From assembly GCA_963691705.1 (NCBI GenBank), contig OY829545.1, positions 42,147,475-42,211,474 on the forward strand: 64,000 bases of DNA, read 5' to 3'. Both the position numbers and the translations under genes were made by a program. Below, piece after piece: positions 24,150 to 35,467 of this stretch (positions are counted from its first letter, which is position 1; each line of letters opens with the position of its first letter). The DNA is from Viola odorata (Eukaryota; Streptophyta; Magnoliopsida; Malpighiales; Violaceae). The notes under the pieces are model-generated. The model was not told the origin of the DNA. It did not search any database and saw only the letters and a list, made by a program, of their open reading frames with translations.

Positions 24150-24615
24150 ATCGGACGCTGATGGCTCCACTCGGATGCCTTGCAGGAATGTAAAATGCGG
24201 TTTCACTCGGACGTCTCCCCTCGAATACCGCGATGCATAAACATAAATCCAGCTCTACTCAGACGCTGGTGGCTCCACTCGGATGCCTTGTAAATTCAGT
24301 TCCACTCGGACACTGATGACTCTACTCGGACGTCTTGAAATAACGGCTCTACTCAGGTGCCGACAACTCCACTCGGATGTTGGAAAATTCAGCTCCACAC
24401 GGACGCTGATGGCTCCACTCGGATGCCTAAAAAACTCAGTTCCACTCGGACACTGATGACTCCACTCGGATGTCTTACAGAAAGTAAAATTTGGATTCAC
24501 TCGGACGTCTCCCCTCGAATACCGCGATGCATAAATATAAATCCAGCTCTACTCAGAAGCTGGTGGCTCCACTCGGATGCCTCGCAAGTTTAGTTCCACT
24601 CGGACACTGACGCTG
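24150..24615 (-). repeat. Tandem repeat array in the inner 3' UTR (CTCCACTCGGATGCC)
   Basis: Many copies of CTCCACTCGGA(T/C)G with variable 15-40-bp spacing, including a larger repeat of about 290 bp (the phrase TCTCCCCTCGAATACCGCGA at about 24214 and 24507). Related but sparser copies start near 23950. Apparent frames across it are artefacts. Confidence 0.85.
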
Positions 24616-24704
24616 ATGCTGTTGGGATGATGATAATCATGACTGACTCTGCAAAACAAAGGTTGAATTCATCAATATTAGTAAGCTTCAAAGCATTTGA
24701 TTTT

Positions 24705-25240
24705 TTTTTTTTTTGAAAGGTGGGGTTTGAACTGCCACACGATTTTTCTTAAAATGTGGGGTTTGAAACCGCCACACGATTTTTTGAAATGTGGGGTTTG
24801 AACCGCCACACGATTTTTTGAAATGTGGGGTTTGAACCGCCACACGATTTTTTGAAATGTGGGGTTTGAACCGCCACACGATTTTTCTTAAAATGTAGGG
24901 TTTGAACCGCCACACGATTTTTTTGAAATGTGGGGTTTGAACCGCCACACGATTTTTTGAAAGGTGGGGTTTAAACCGCCACACGATTTTCGTAACGTGG
25001 GGTTTTAAACCGCCACATGATTTTTTTGAAAGGTGGGGTTTGAACCGCCACATGATTTTTGAAATGTGGGGGTTTTGAACCGCCACATGATTTTTGAAAT
25101 GTGGGGTTTGAACCGCCATATAAGATTTTTGAAGAGTGGGGGTTTTGAACCGCCACACAATCATTTTGAAAAAGTGGGGGTTTTGAACCGCCACACAAGG
25201 TTGAAAAGTGGGGGTTTGAACCGCCACATCATTTTTTTGA
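24705..25240 (-). repeat. Tandem repeat array with a self-complementary 36-bp unit
   Basis: About 15 units of roughly 36 bp share GTGGGGTTTGAACCGCCAC followed by a T-rich spacer. The core is an imperfect palindrome (GTGG with CCAC, GGTT with AACC), so each unit could form a small hairpin on either strand. Long frames on the minus strand (24688-25254) arise from the repeat. Confidence 0.92.
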
Positions 25241-25269
25241 TCGATCATCGCCATTCATGTCGGTAAGTA

Positions 25270-26275
25270 TTAAAGCCATTTTTCGAGAATGTGTGCTTGA
25301 TCACATAAGGACCTTCATACTTGGGAGCCCACTTTTCTAGATCGTCCTCCTGATGAGGAAGGACTTTTTTCACTACTCACTCCTCGGCTCTGAACTCGCG
25401 AGGTCGCTCTTTCTTTTTATAAGCATTAACCATCCTCATGGCCGTCAATCATTACCCTGTTTATACCTCTCTTTCGCCCAATAGGATTCTTCCTGATTCA
25501 GCCAAGACTTTAACAGAAGGACTTTCCACCTCGAGTGGAATTACTGCTTCCATGTTGTAAACTAGGGAATAAAGAGTTGCCTCCCATAGAAGTGCGAATA
25601 GCACTATGATAAGCGTGCAAAGGAAAAGGAAGCATGTCGTGTCAATCCTTATAAGTGATCACCATCTTCTGGGTAATCTTCTTCAAGTTATTGGTTAGCT
25701 TCACTATGCCATTCATCTTGTGACGGCCAGGTGAGGAGATTCGATGTCGTCGACTTGGACTCATGCTTCATCGGAATGCAATGCTCAAATGTATTAGGGT
25801 AGCGACCCGACGTATCTTTATACGATTGTACGAATACATCCATTTACTCATTGAGGAGTGAAATCAACTTCTCCTAGAGTTCGAGATCATTCCAATCTCG
25901 ACTATTTCACTGCTTGCCCCCAAGTTCACCTCCTGATGGGTGCTTTTGCGACCTTTCTACTAATTGGGCTGACCTGTGTGGAGCCTCAATCTCATCCTCC
26001 ATTGCGGCGATAATCTCTTTTAAGAGAGACGTTTGGGAAGCATGGTAGTGGTCCAATTTACATGTTGGCTCTCCAGACCTTTTCAATGAGTTTCAAGATG
26101 GTTCTTTTTCTCCATGAGTATAAATATGGAATGTCGAAGTTGTATTGACCCAAGTAGATCTCTAGTTGATGATCTTTGGGGATTCTATTGTACTATTCTT
26201 GAGAACCATGGGCTTGCTTCGCTTTTCAACTTCATTGGAGGTATAACACCTCCCACTCTTGGTCATGCCCCCCAA
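25270..26275 (-). pseudogene. pol: Pol remnant of the inner element with RT fused to integrase by deletion
   Basis: On the minus strand, 25365-25280 encodes a GPY-type integrase end (KWAPKYEGPYVIKHTFS), preceded by an integrase core piece (NNLKKITQKM, YKDWHDMLPFPLHAY) at about 25700-25580. Upstream of about 25725 the sequence abruptly becomes the RT start (VNLGASSE at about 25920, a DVFV-SY-D-like piece near 25840). Most of RT, both RNase H domains and the integrase N-terminus are missing. At 26250-26190 a GMTKSGRCY piece matches the pre-protease region of the outer element. Stops and shifts are frequent. Confidence 0.75.
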
Positions 26276-26284
26276 TTTTAGCAA

Positions 26285-26885
26285 TGGTGGAAGAAGGAAG
26301 ATGAAAGATGGAAGATCCCATAATTGACAGCCTTCCCTAGCTTTTAACAAAGCTAGAGTCCCCGCCCCTTACGTTTCTTTCCAAAATCCAAACTCCTTAA
26401 GATAAAGATAAACATTGTTCAAGTCCGAATAAAATAGAAGTAGATTGTTTTGTTCAAAAGAGGATAATCCCTAAAAGGATGCAATCTTAGATCACGAATG
26501 ATCTTCTCTGTCTGTCTCCAGTTGTCCAATCCATCCTTTTGGCTCAGAGTCCCGTGACTCATACCACATCACGTTTTTGGCATACTTGGCAATCTTAGCT
26601 AAGATTGGTCGTTTGTCTGATTTTTGCTCTAGAGATAGCTTTTCTCTTATTTCCTCCGGCGCAAATCCAGCTGTCATCCACACTCCAGTAATAGTATTTC
26701 AATACTCCTAGCTTTACACATTTTTAGATCGGCAGACTTTAGGCAAGACTGCACCCAAGATCGCTAGTTTGTGCTGAAAGCTGATATTTTCTTCATTCCC
26801 ATGAAAGGCACCATTTTTACCATAAACAAGGTAGTTTTAAGATGGTAAAAAAATCATGAAATCAGACGTCAATCAGCAGTTTCTT
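26285..26885 (+). repeat. Copy of dispersed repeat R inside the inner element
   Basis: The block matches 61090-61556 in the same orientation: GAAGATCC-ATAATTGACAGCC, CTTTAACAAAGCTAGAGTCCCC, AATCTTAGCTAAGATTG and TTTTACCATAAACAAGG. It covers only the part of R furthest from the 60098 edge. It interrupts the remnant between the protease region and gag. Both flanks belong to the inner element, so R arrived before or with the inner element's last move. Confidence 0.72.
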
Positions 26886-28200
26886 CCATTACCGGCCTCG
26901 TTGGGGTAGCGACAACTTCACGCCCATAATCTGAAAGGGATCGCATGCGAATCCTTACTAGAAATATTCTGGACAATCTTAGAAAAAACTAACTCGCAAG
27001 GAGCCGTGGTAGGAGCACATGTTTGGGATACATGCTTGAAGGAATAAAGGGTGGGAAGGCCTTCTTTGATAACATCGACCTCTTTTATCCCATGAGTTTT
27101 CTTCTCAACCATGGATGCCTCCAAAATCTATCAACTATTCCACATTCTGTAAGAAGATCGCACAATCCTGGATTCTATGCTTACTTGCCCCCAGGCAAAA
27201 TAAACAATCTTCACAATCTTGGATTCTATGCTTACTTGCCCCCAGGCAAAATAAACAATCTTCTCAAATTATCCTCTGAATGTCGCAGATATCTTCCTTT
27301 GACTAGCGCAAAGAAAAGCTTTTCTCGTGGTAACCCCAACGCTTAAAGGAAAGGGATCATCAATCTTCTTGACTGAAATAATATTCACTCCTTCATCACC
27401 TAAGGAATGATTCGGAAGAGGGTTGATTATTGTGTTAAGTCCTTTGATTAATCCTTCGAAGAGGATCCATCCGCACTTGATCAAGTGACGAACCTGTGCC
27501 TTGAAAGATGGAACAATTCTTTAGAGTGTGACTCCGAGTTCCCGCATGGTATGCATATGTAACATTAGGATCAAACCCCTTCGGGAGATAAGCTTGGAAA
27601 GGTCGGATTGGAGTTGGTATGATCTAATCGGCTGCTTAGAAGATGCTCGTAGATTTTTGGAAGAGGTAGTAGTGGCTCGATAGTTTTGGTAATCTTGGTT
27701 TTTTTTGTGTTCTTTGGTGGGTTATATGGTCTTATTTGTATGTGTTGTGATATTTGTAGTGGGGATGATGGGAAAAGTGGAAACGTTTCTTGGTTCCGAC
27801 GATAGTTTTGGTGATTTTGATTGGGAATTATTATTATTTTTTTTGGTTCTTTGGGGGGGTCATATGGTCTTTTGGTGAATCTTTCGAAGGAGGCCCATCC
27901 ACATTTGATCAAGTGACGAACATGTGCTTTAAAGGCGGAATAATACTCTAGAGTGTAATCCGGAGTTCCTTGTCCAATTGCGCCAATTACAGATTAGGGC
28001 ATAGAGGGACTCGTGATAGTAGGCCCCGTTGTATGAATGGAAGAGGCGGATAATCAAGTGTCATCTTGTCCCATTCTTTTTGCTTGTAGTACCCGTTCTG
28101 AAGTAGTTTGGAGTTGCTCCTTTAGCTCTGCTATCCTCATGACCAGTTATGTCCTTTTCTGTGTTTGAAGAGCTTTCGGGGGAATAGTTCTATCTTTAAC
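26886..28200 (-). pseudogene. gag: Degenerate gag of the inner element
   Basis: Minus-strand pieces match the outer Gag in order. The coiled-coil start MRIAELKEQLQTTSERVLQA lies near 28137-28075; the capsid domain is absent. A knuckle relic with HLIKCGWASFERF follows near 27970-27870, then Pro-rich text (PYDPPKEPKK, PYNPPKNTKK), IYEHLL, a second knuckle relic with HLIKCGWILFEGLIKGLN near 27560-27430, and DSHAIPF near 26960. A 52-bp direct duplication (27164-27215 and 27216-27268) adds a repeat. No intact frame remains. Confidence 0.7.
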
Positions 28201-29148
28201 CTTCCTGAAAATAAAGAAAACAGATAGATGTAAGTATGGGCATAAGAAAAAAATGTATGCATGTGTGCATCTGACTTAAGGTCCAACTATCATAATTTTT
28301 TCTGAATTCATTTTAATCATGATAGATTGATTTATCTTCGAAAATTAGCCAAGTATTTGCTATATGATATTTCCAAGTTGGGCAACTGAGTGCCTTGGAA
28401 GAAGGTTTTATTCAAATCTAGTCCCTATAGAGGCAGCTTAAACTCCATCTCTAGGAAGGAAAAATGATATCACATCATTTTCTAAAATCCTAGGTTTTGA
28501 TCACTTGTGCATTGCAGAAATTTAAATCCTAAATTTCGCCTGAATGATGCATGATATGCGTGTTAATATAGGAAAACAGAAGGAGTAAAGGGTGGGTTTA
28601 ATAAAAGCAATAATAAGGATAGAATTTAATACCTTGAAAGGATATAAATTAAAATCGCAGAAGAGAGAATAATGGCAATAACGAAGCAATTTGGAAAATA
28701 TACATGCGATATATCATGGCAATAATGAGGCAAATTGGAACATATACATGGGATATATTCATGAATGATGAAGCAAATTGGAACATATACATGCGATCAT
28801 GATGCATATGCTAGGGTAATTGCAACTACTTCTAACTGGCTGAAAGGCTCCCGGACGATACCATAGAAGTGGTCCCTCAGTAAATGGATATGTGATTGCT
28901 GACCGAAACATAAAGGAATCGGGGCGCTCACCCATTTAGGGGTTCTAGTCCGAGTTAGGGTTCATGAAAGCTGACTGGGACCCAAGTCCTCAGGGCTTCA
29001 CTAATACCAACCTAATCCTATTTGGGAAGGCCCGGCGAAAGGGCATTATGCGTGATGTGAATGAGAAGACAACAGTTGATATCTAAGCGAATAAATAAAT
29101 AATAACAATAAACACCTCAAGCAAATAATTCCGGCTTTGACCCTAAGA
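28201..29148 (-). other. 5' untranslated region of the inner element
   Basis: No coding potential seen and no trace of the DUF7745-like ORF present in the outer element. Between about 28675 and 28800 there are three imperfect copies of a 50-bp unit (GCAAATTGGAACATATACATG). The region next to the primer site (28960-29148) matches the start of the outer element's interior around 4290-4620 in several short words. Confidence 0.65.
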
Positions 29149-29166
29149 TCCCCAGTGAAGTCGCCA
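29149..29166 (-). promoter_or_regulatory. Primer binding site of the inner element
   Basis: On the minus strand TGGCGACTTCACTGGGGA begins three bases after the LTR end. It is identical to the outer element's site at 4269-4286. Confidence 0.85.
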
Positions 29167-29169
29167 AAC

Positions 29170-32100
29170 TGTCGCGCCGTCGCGAGCGATTTGGGACGAA
29201 TGAAAAACACATACAATGAAGTCGCCACCCTATTTTTTCTAAGGTTTAGGGAAACCTAAAAGTCTGAAAAAGAAGAAGAAAATAAAACAAAAACTAAGGC
29301 ACAAATAAAAAGGGTCTAAACCCGAGAACAACGGTTCGGGGTCGTTTTATGGACTTGGGAAGGTGTGAGGCACCCAAGTCTCATCCTAAAAAGGTTACCG
29401 GTTCTAAAAAGAGGTGTTTTAAAATCATGTTAAAAACAAGTAATTTGGGGCCCTCAGGGGGGATCGTCGCTTTAATTCTTTAGTTGGTTCGGTTGATTTT
29501 ATCCTAATTATTGTCGAGTTGTTAAAAAGAAAATAAACATTTTATCCTCTAAAAAAGAAAAAGGTCGGTTTGCATACCTATTCCGGTTATATTTAATCGA
29601 GTTCAAAAATTAGTCAGATTACATGCAAGATTGATTAAGTGAAATTACTACCATTTTATTATTAATCTTTACTAAAGCGACGACCCTAGTAAATCATAGA
29701 CGAATCACGGCGATCGAAATCACTATCATTACAGATGAGTTACTACATCATCGGGCAAATGCATATGATTAATCCTATTTACTAGGTGATTCTAAGCATG
29801 CATAGACTAGCAAAGTACCATTTATATGAATGCGAGAAAACACGTTGAAAAGAGAAAAACTGGGAAGTGGGGTCGAAGCCGCGCACATAACACATTCGTC
29901 AAAGATAACATTAATACATCCATGAGCATAAAGTAAATATCAAGGGATTGCTAAATTTAAACGATCACGCAACATTAAAGATTTAAATCTCATTTTAGAA
30001 GGTAGCTCTAATGATAAGGGGGATTAAATATGGAGATATTTTCTACGAGTTGGGCTTAGAGCCCATTTACTATCTTTCCGCTTTCAAATGATTATTTTCT
30101 TTGGTGATTTACTATCTTAAAATTTTTGAGGGAACCTGAGTTATTGGAAAAGATTTAAATCCTATTGTTTTGATTACTACTTTGTTTATTTTTTCTTTGA
30201 TTGATTTTATTCATTTTTTATTTTTAGGGATTTATTTAAGATTTGAGGATTTTAGTAATTAATAATCATGCACTTAGATTAAAGCGTGATGTTTGATTAC
30301 TAGTCCTATTTAAATTTCATGCATTTAATAAAATAAACGTGGAGTAATTACTAAGCCTAGTTCATTCAAGCAAGGGTCGATTTGGAGTGAAATTATTAAA
30401 GGGAGTTATTAATAAAAATTAATTCTCATGCAATCAAATTGATTTTAATACTAAGAATTTTAAATAATCCATGCATACAAATATATACAAAAAGCATCGA
30501 ATAAATAAAAGGGTGAGGAAAGTGTACTTGAAGGCGAATATCAATTAATTCTAACCTACAAAACCGAGGTTAGTTGCACAAGCAATAAATAATTTAGCAA
30601 TTCAAATAAATGAGGAGTGAGCTCTAAAGCTCGAGTTTGGAAAATCGTCACCAATATTGAAGTCGGTGAAGCATCCGATACCTTCTCGTTCCTCCCGTAT
30701 GTACCTGAAAAGGACGCCGGGGGGTTCCCCGGCGTATACACTCCGACGACCAAGTCAGTCGAAAGTCATTACGAGTATATAATAAAATATACTACTGATG
30801 CACATAAATATGTCCATATTTGATGTGCATAATGCATAAAGCTCATTCATAAGCGTAAATAAAAATCTATTCGTGGAGTCAAAGCTGCACACAAAACAAA
30901 CATAAAATTAAAGCACTCATCAGTGTAAACATTCTGCAAACAGATTAATTCGAATTCTAACGATTCTAAATAATCGTGCATACGAATAAACAATAAATTA
31001 AATTATCAATTTTAATAAAGGCAAAGTGAGCTCTAAAGCTCGAGTTTAGGAAATTGTCACCAATATCGAAGATGGTGAAATATTCGATCAGGGCGGTAAT
31101 TGCGGACTCGGTACCTGTAAAAATATGAAGAAATAGTTAGTACACGATTTAAATTAAAAGGGCTTGGGCCGTAGCCCATTTCTCTTATTTTTCTCTTCAT
31201 GGGCCGCAGCCCATTTTTTCATTTTTCTTTGGTTGGGCCGAAGCCCTTTTTTTCTTCTTTCTTTTATTTCCTTTTCATTTTGGGCCAAGCCCATCTTTCT
31301 TTTCTTTTCTAAGATGGCCGACCATCTTCTCCTTTCTTTCTTTTTTTCCTTTCATTCTTTTCTCATTTTAGGGCTGCAGCACGCAGCCCTTTCTTTCCTT
31401 CTCCTTTATTTTTTTCTTTCCTTCTTTTGTTCCTTCCGGCCAAGGAGCAAGCATTGGCGGCAGGGCTGGTGGCGAGCAGCGGCTGGGCAGTGGGCAGCAG
31501 CGGCGGTGGCGGAGGCGCTGGCTGCGGTGTGTGACGCGGCAGTAAGCAGCAGCAATGGCGACGGGCGGCAATGGAGATCGGACGGCGCTGGAGGCCGAGG
31601 AAGAGATGGCGCAGCGATGCTGGTTGGCTCGGGTGATGCCCGGTTTGATTGGGTTGTTTGTGTTTTGGCCGACAGTGATTGGCAGTTCGGGATATTTGGA
31701 TGCGGCTGAGGTTTGGACTGAACGGATTTGGGTTTAGCAGTGGTCCAGTTGATTTGGGTTTAGTTGATTTGGGATGGTTGATGCTTCGGGTTTGGTTTTG
31801 GTGTTTTAGCAGTGGTGATTTTAGGAAATTGGTAGGGAGATGGCTTTTGATTTAATTGGGTTGATTTCTGGTTTGTTTAATTGGTAGTTGGATTTTTCGG
31901 GTTTGGCTGGATGGATTTGGTATTTAATTTGGATCGAATTCGGTTGTGGATTTATGGTTTAATTTGCAGAGGATTTAGGATTGGAATTGGTTTTTTGCAG
32001 TGGGTTAATTGCAGTGAGGATTTTAGCTGGGATTAATTTGGGAAAGGCTGGAATGGAGGATTCGGGATTTGGAATTAATTGGGCAGAAGGATTGGAATTG

Positions 32101-32660
32101 GATTGATTAATTTGGGAGGGGATTCGGATTTGGAATTAATTGGGCAAAGGATTGGATTTAATTGGCAGAGGCGGATTTAATTTGGATTGAGGGAGATGAG
32201 GCTAATCTTGGTGATTGATCTGGATTAATTTGGTTTGCGCAGAGGATGATTTTGGTGGGTTTGTGTAATGGCTGCCTCTTCATTTGCAAAGGATCCTCTC
32301 TTGATTTATAGAGGAGGTAGAGGTTCGACGATGGTGATGAGCAAGGGATTAATTCAAATCTCTGTCAGAGATTTTTGAAGAAAAATTGGAGGATTGAGCA
32401 GATTTGCTTTTGACAAATGGAGCGGGTGTCAGATTTCTTTTGAAAATTGGGAAGAGTAGCCGTTTGTGTCTAATTCTGTTTGAAAATGGGAGAGGGAGAG
32501 AGGTCTGGTTCGGTGGTATATATATTTTGTTCGATCTATTATTCGAACAATCTCGTTCGGTACTGATAAAAATTCGAAATAAAATGATATAAAATAAATA
32601 ATAATAATTAGCAATAATCATGCAAAAATTAAAATTTGTGTCAAAATTCGGGTGTCAACA
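29170..32660 (-). repeat. 5' LTR of the inner element
   Basis: 3491 bp, matching 20296-23786 at a constant offset of 8874 with about seven substitutions. It contains the TATA box at 32304-32310 (minus strand). The longer frame 31164-31709 exists only because one stop present in the other LTR is changed, which argues against coding. Confidence 0.95.
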
Positions 32661-32665
32661 GACAT
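32661..32665. repeat. Target-site duplication GACAT, right
   Basis: Second copy of the inner element's 5-bp duplication; the outer element's tandem array resumes directly after it. Confidence 0.92.
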
Positions 32666-32760
32666 CAACGAACTTTTTCCTCCTAGAGCAACGTCATCAC
32701 GCTCTTTTAAGGTAAGACTTGCCGTGTCGCCAAAATTGGGATATGTGGGGCGGCAACCGT

Positions 32761-32808
32761 CTTTACTGCTTATCAAATACTTTGATAAGACAGTAAAGAG
32801 AGGGCAAC
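32761..32808 (+). promoter_or_regulatory. Hairpin and polypurine tract before the right outer LTR
   Basis: Arms 32761-32777 (CTTTACTGCTTATCAAA) and 32781-32798 (TTTGATAAGACAGTAAAG) pair fully apart from one bulged T, with a TAC loop. The purine stretch AAAGAGAGGG follows and the LTR starts at 32809. The purine tract overlaps the end of the 3' arm. Confidence 0.78.
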
Positions 32809-33801
32809 TGTTGATACCCGAATTTTGACGTCATTTTAAATTGAACTTGTCATTTCTGTTATTTTACTCAACTTACTGTCATTTTTAATTAATTTACTGT
32901 CGTTAGTTTACTTTCTAATTCTCGTCACATTTTATCATCGTTATTATTGTCATCAGCATCATAAATTGCACTTTTAATTTTCGTCACAATATTTTCATTA
33001 TTATTACTATTAATATTTTCAGCCTTAAAAATTATATTTTTAACTATCCGTTAGTCATTTCCTATTTATTTTTCCGTTCTAGGTCATCGCATAAAATTTA
33101 GAATTTTTAGTATTTTATCATATTTTTAGCATTTTTTTATTTTTATTATTATTTTTGTTCGAGCTTTTATTGGACCCGAGTAAGTTCGCTCGTACCATTT
33201 ATCGAACGCGTTATTTCTTCAGTTGACAATTACCTACTCTTTTTTTCATTCACGCCAGTCAACTTCATCTCGTGCAATTTTCGTCGTAATGTCATTTATT
33301 TTTCATTCGAACATATTAATGTTTCCGACCAAGAAAATAAACACGTTAAACGAAGATTTTTCTTCATTCACTGTCAACTAGTAAATTCGTCTCATTTTTC
33401 TCTACAACTTGGTCACCTCAGATTTTTGAGCTCTCTCATGTCAAGCGAGTTCGCTCGTACCACTACCCGAGTGAAATTTCTTGGAGAAAAGGCTCGAACA
33501 TCTTTTCTTATCGGCCAGTTATTTTTTATTATTTTTCTAGGTAGCGCCGCCTCTTTTTATTCGTAAAATTAATTCCCTAGTATTTTTCCCGTTCGATCCT
33601 TCCTCGTTCGCAAATGATTTTCTTTATTGAGGCTCGGGGATGAACTTTTTTCGCACACTGTATATCAATTCGCTCGTCTTATTTTTCTCTACGCGCTGAC
33701 ACTTTTTGCTCAAGTTTTCGAAACGGTTGCTCGTAAAAATGGCTCGAGGCCATTTAAATAAAATTAAATGGAAAATTGATCATCACCGTTGATCTGGTTG
33801 A

Positions 33802-34202
33802 CCAAGTGATAAGATTCAATCTGTTTGTTGTAGGATTGTAGAGGATTATGATCNNNNNNNNNNNNNNNNNNNNNNNNNNNNNNNNNNNNNNNNNNNNNNN
33901 NNNNNNNNNNNNNNNNNNNNNNNNNNNNNNNNNNNNNNNNNNNNNNNNNNNNNNNNNNNNNNNNNNNNNNNNNNNNNNNNNNNNNNNNNNNNNNNNNNNN
34001 NNNNNNNNNNNNNNNNNNNNNNNNNNNNNNNNNNNNNNNNNNNNNNNNNNNNNTAAAGCGATGTGTGGGACCCCCTCGTTGATGTCGACCATTCTAGACC
34101 CGATAGCCCAAGGCTGCCAGGGCGATAGCAGCAGCTTTTTCCTCCCTCCACGGGATATAAGATGAGAATGCCCTTGTTGTTAGGGGTATTGTTATCACCA
34201 AG
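33802..34202. mobile_element. Solo-LTR-like or TRIM-like insertion with CCAAG duplication
   Basis: CCAAG at 33802-33806 and 34198-34202 flanks a block from TGATAAGATTC (33807) to GTATTGTTATCA (34197). The TG/CA ends with inverted TGATAA/TTATCA edges and a 5-bp duplication fit an LTR-type insertion. Its true length is unknown because the N gap lies inside. The left outer LTR lacks it, which defines the empty site. Confidence 0.78.
33854..34053. other. Assembly gap of 200 N
   Basis: Exactly 200 unresolved bases. Real length is unknown. Reading frames drawn through it are meaningless. Confidence 0.99.
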
Positions 34203-34431
34203 GAAAGTCAACCAGATCAACGGTTCACCATTTAAGTGTGCATGGTGCACATGCACGGTGACGACGAGCGGCAGCGGAGCAAGCCACCGAGTTGCTTGCT
34301 CCCGTCGCTTCCTGTCTCGTCTGCCATCATCACCAACGCTCAAGCCCACCAGCACACACCCTAGCCCTACCAGCACGACGCCCTGCTCCTCCACGCGCAG
34401 CATCGCGTCCTCACCCTCACTTGTGAAACGC

Positions 34432-34444
34432 CTATAAATAGAGG
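34432..34444 (+). promoter_or_regulatory. TATA box of the right outer LTR
   Basis: CTATAAATAGAGG is a strong plant TATA match. The equivalent in the left LTR (3121-3134) is weakened. In this position it would fire transcripts toward 36938 and beyond. Confidence 0.65.
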
Positions 34445-35467
34445 ACACTGCCTCTCCATTTTTCCTCACAAATTCAACCAGACCGACTGCTCACGTAGAG
34501 CGTCAGTTGCCTCAGTCTTCATGCTTTTTTTGGTGAGCTAGTCTTCGGCATTTTATGCCATTTTCGGCTTTAATTATTAGGTTGCCATTTTGATTAAACT
34601 AATTGTTTGTTTGTGTCTTATTAATTCATATGCATGTTATAGATAATTACCATGCTTTTTATTTGTTAATTCGTTGATTAAGAAGAGCGAATTTTAAGTT
34701 TTTCGTTAATTATCGTCTTTGACGTTTTCATGAAATTAAATGTTGTTCTTGCGGGTTTCAATCCCTAATTTTTGCATAATCCTGTTGTGGAGGAGGAGAG
34801 CTTTCCTCGGAGCTCAAAACCAGGCGATTTGGCCGCTTGGTCGGAGCTCCCCGTCGCCGGCGACACGAGGAAGATGATGAACAGTGCCCCCCCATGGGCT
34901 TGTTCACGTGGGAAGGGAAAGAAAGAGCCCATCACCATTAAAAATCTGATTTTTGGGCCAAGAACTATTCCTGGCCCATTTCTTTTATTTTTCAAGCTGG
35001 GTCCGGCCCATTTTCATTCTTTCCGAGATCTTGGATCGCGTTTTTCGTAAAAATACTCGGGCATTCCACTATGACTATTTTTCGTACTGTCGCTTTAAAA
35101 TTTTGCACCTATCAACTGTTTAAATTTCTGCAATTTATTCTCCGCAACCTATCAACTGTTTAAATTTTCCGCACTTTAAATTTTCGCCATTTACTTTCCG
35201 CAATTTAAATTCAGTCATTTAAATTACCGCCTATATGGTCGGTTGCATTTTTAATTTCTGCAAATATCAACTGCTTTTAATTTCTGCAAATATCAACTGC
35301 TTTAAATTTCCGCAAATATCAACTGCTTTAAATTTCTACAAATATCGACTATTTAATTTTTTTTTCTGCAAATCATCAACTGTTAAATTTTCCTGCAAAT
35401 CATCAAATCTTTAATTTTTCGTCAAATCATCATTTACATTTCTCGCACTCATCAACTGTCATCATTT

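Larger units (their letters stand above)
20296..32660 (-). mobile_element. Inner non-autonomous Tat-like LTR retrotransposon
   Basis: A complete element on the minus strand, 12,365 bp, with two 3491-bp LTRs (29170-32660 is the 5' LTR, 20296-23786 the 3' LTR), the same primer site as the outer element, a purine tract and a GACAT duplication. I counted about seven single-base differences between the LTRs and no length difference, so the insertion is recent. In contrast, the 5.4-kb interior has only degenerate gag and a deleted pol, and lacks the extra ORF. It must have moved with proteins supplied by another element. LTR edges (TGTTGACACCCG, GGCGCGACA) resemble those of the outer element, placing it in the same clade. 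Confidence 0.93.

Noticed and set aside
24705..25240. Second CRISPR-like array with palindromic repeats
   Set aside because: Spacers are T-rich and nearly identical; the context is the 3' UTR of a Tat-type element.
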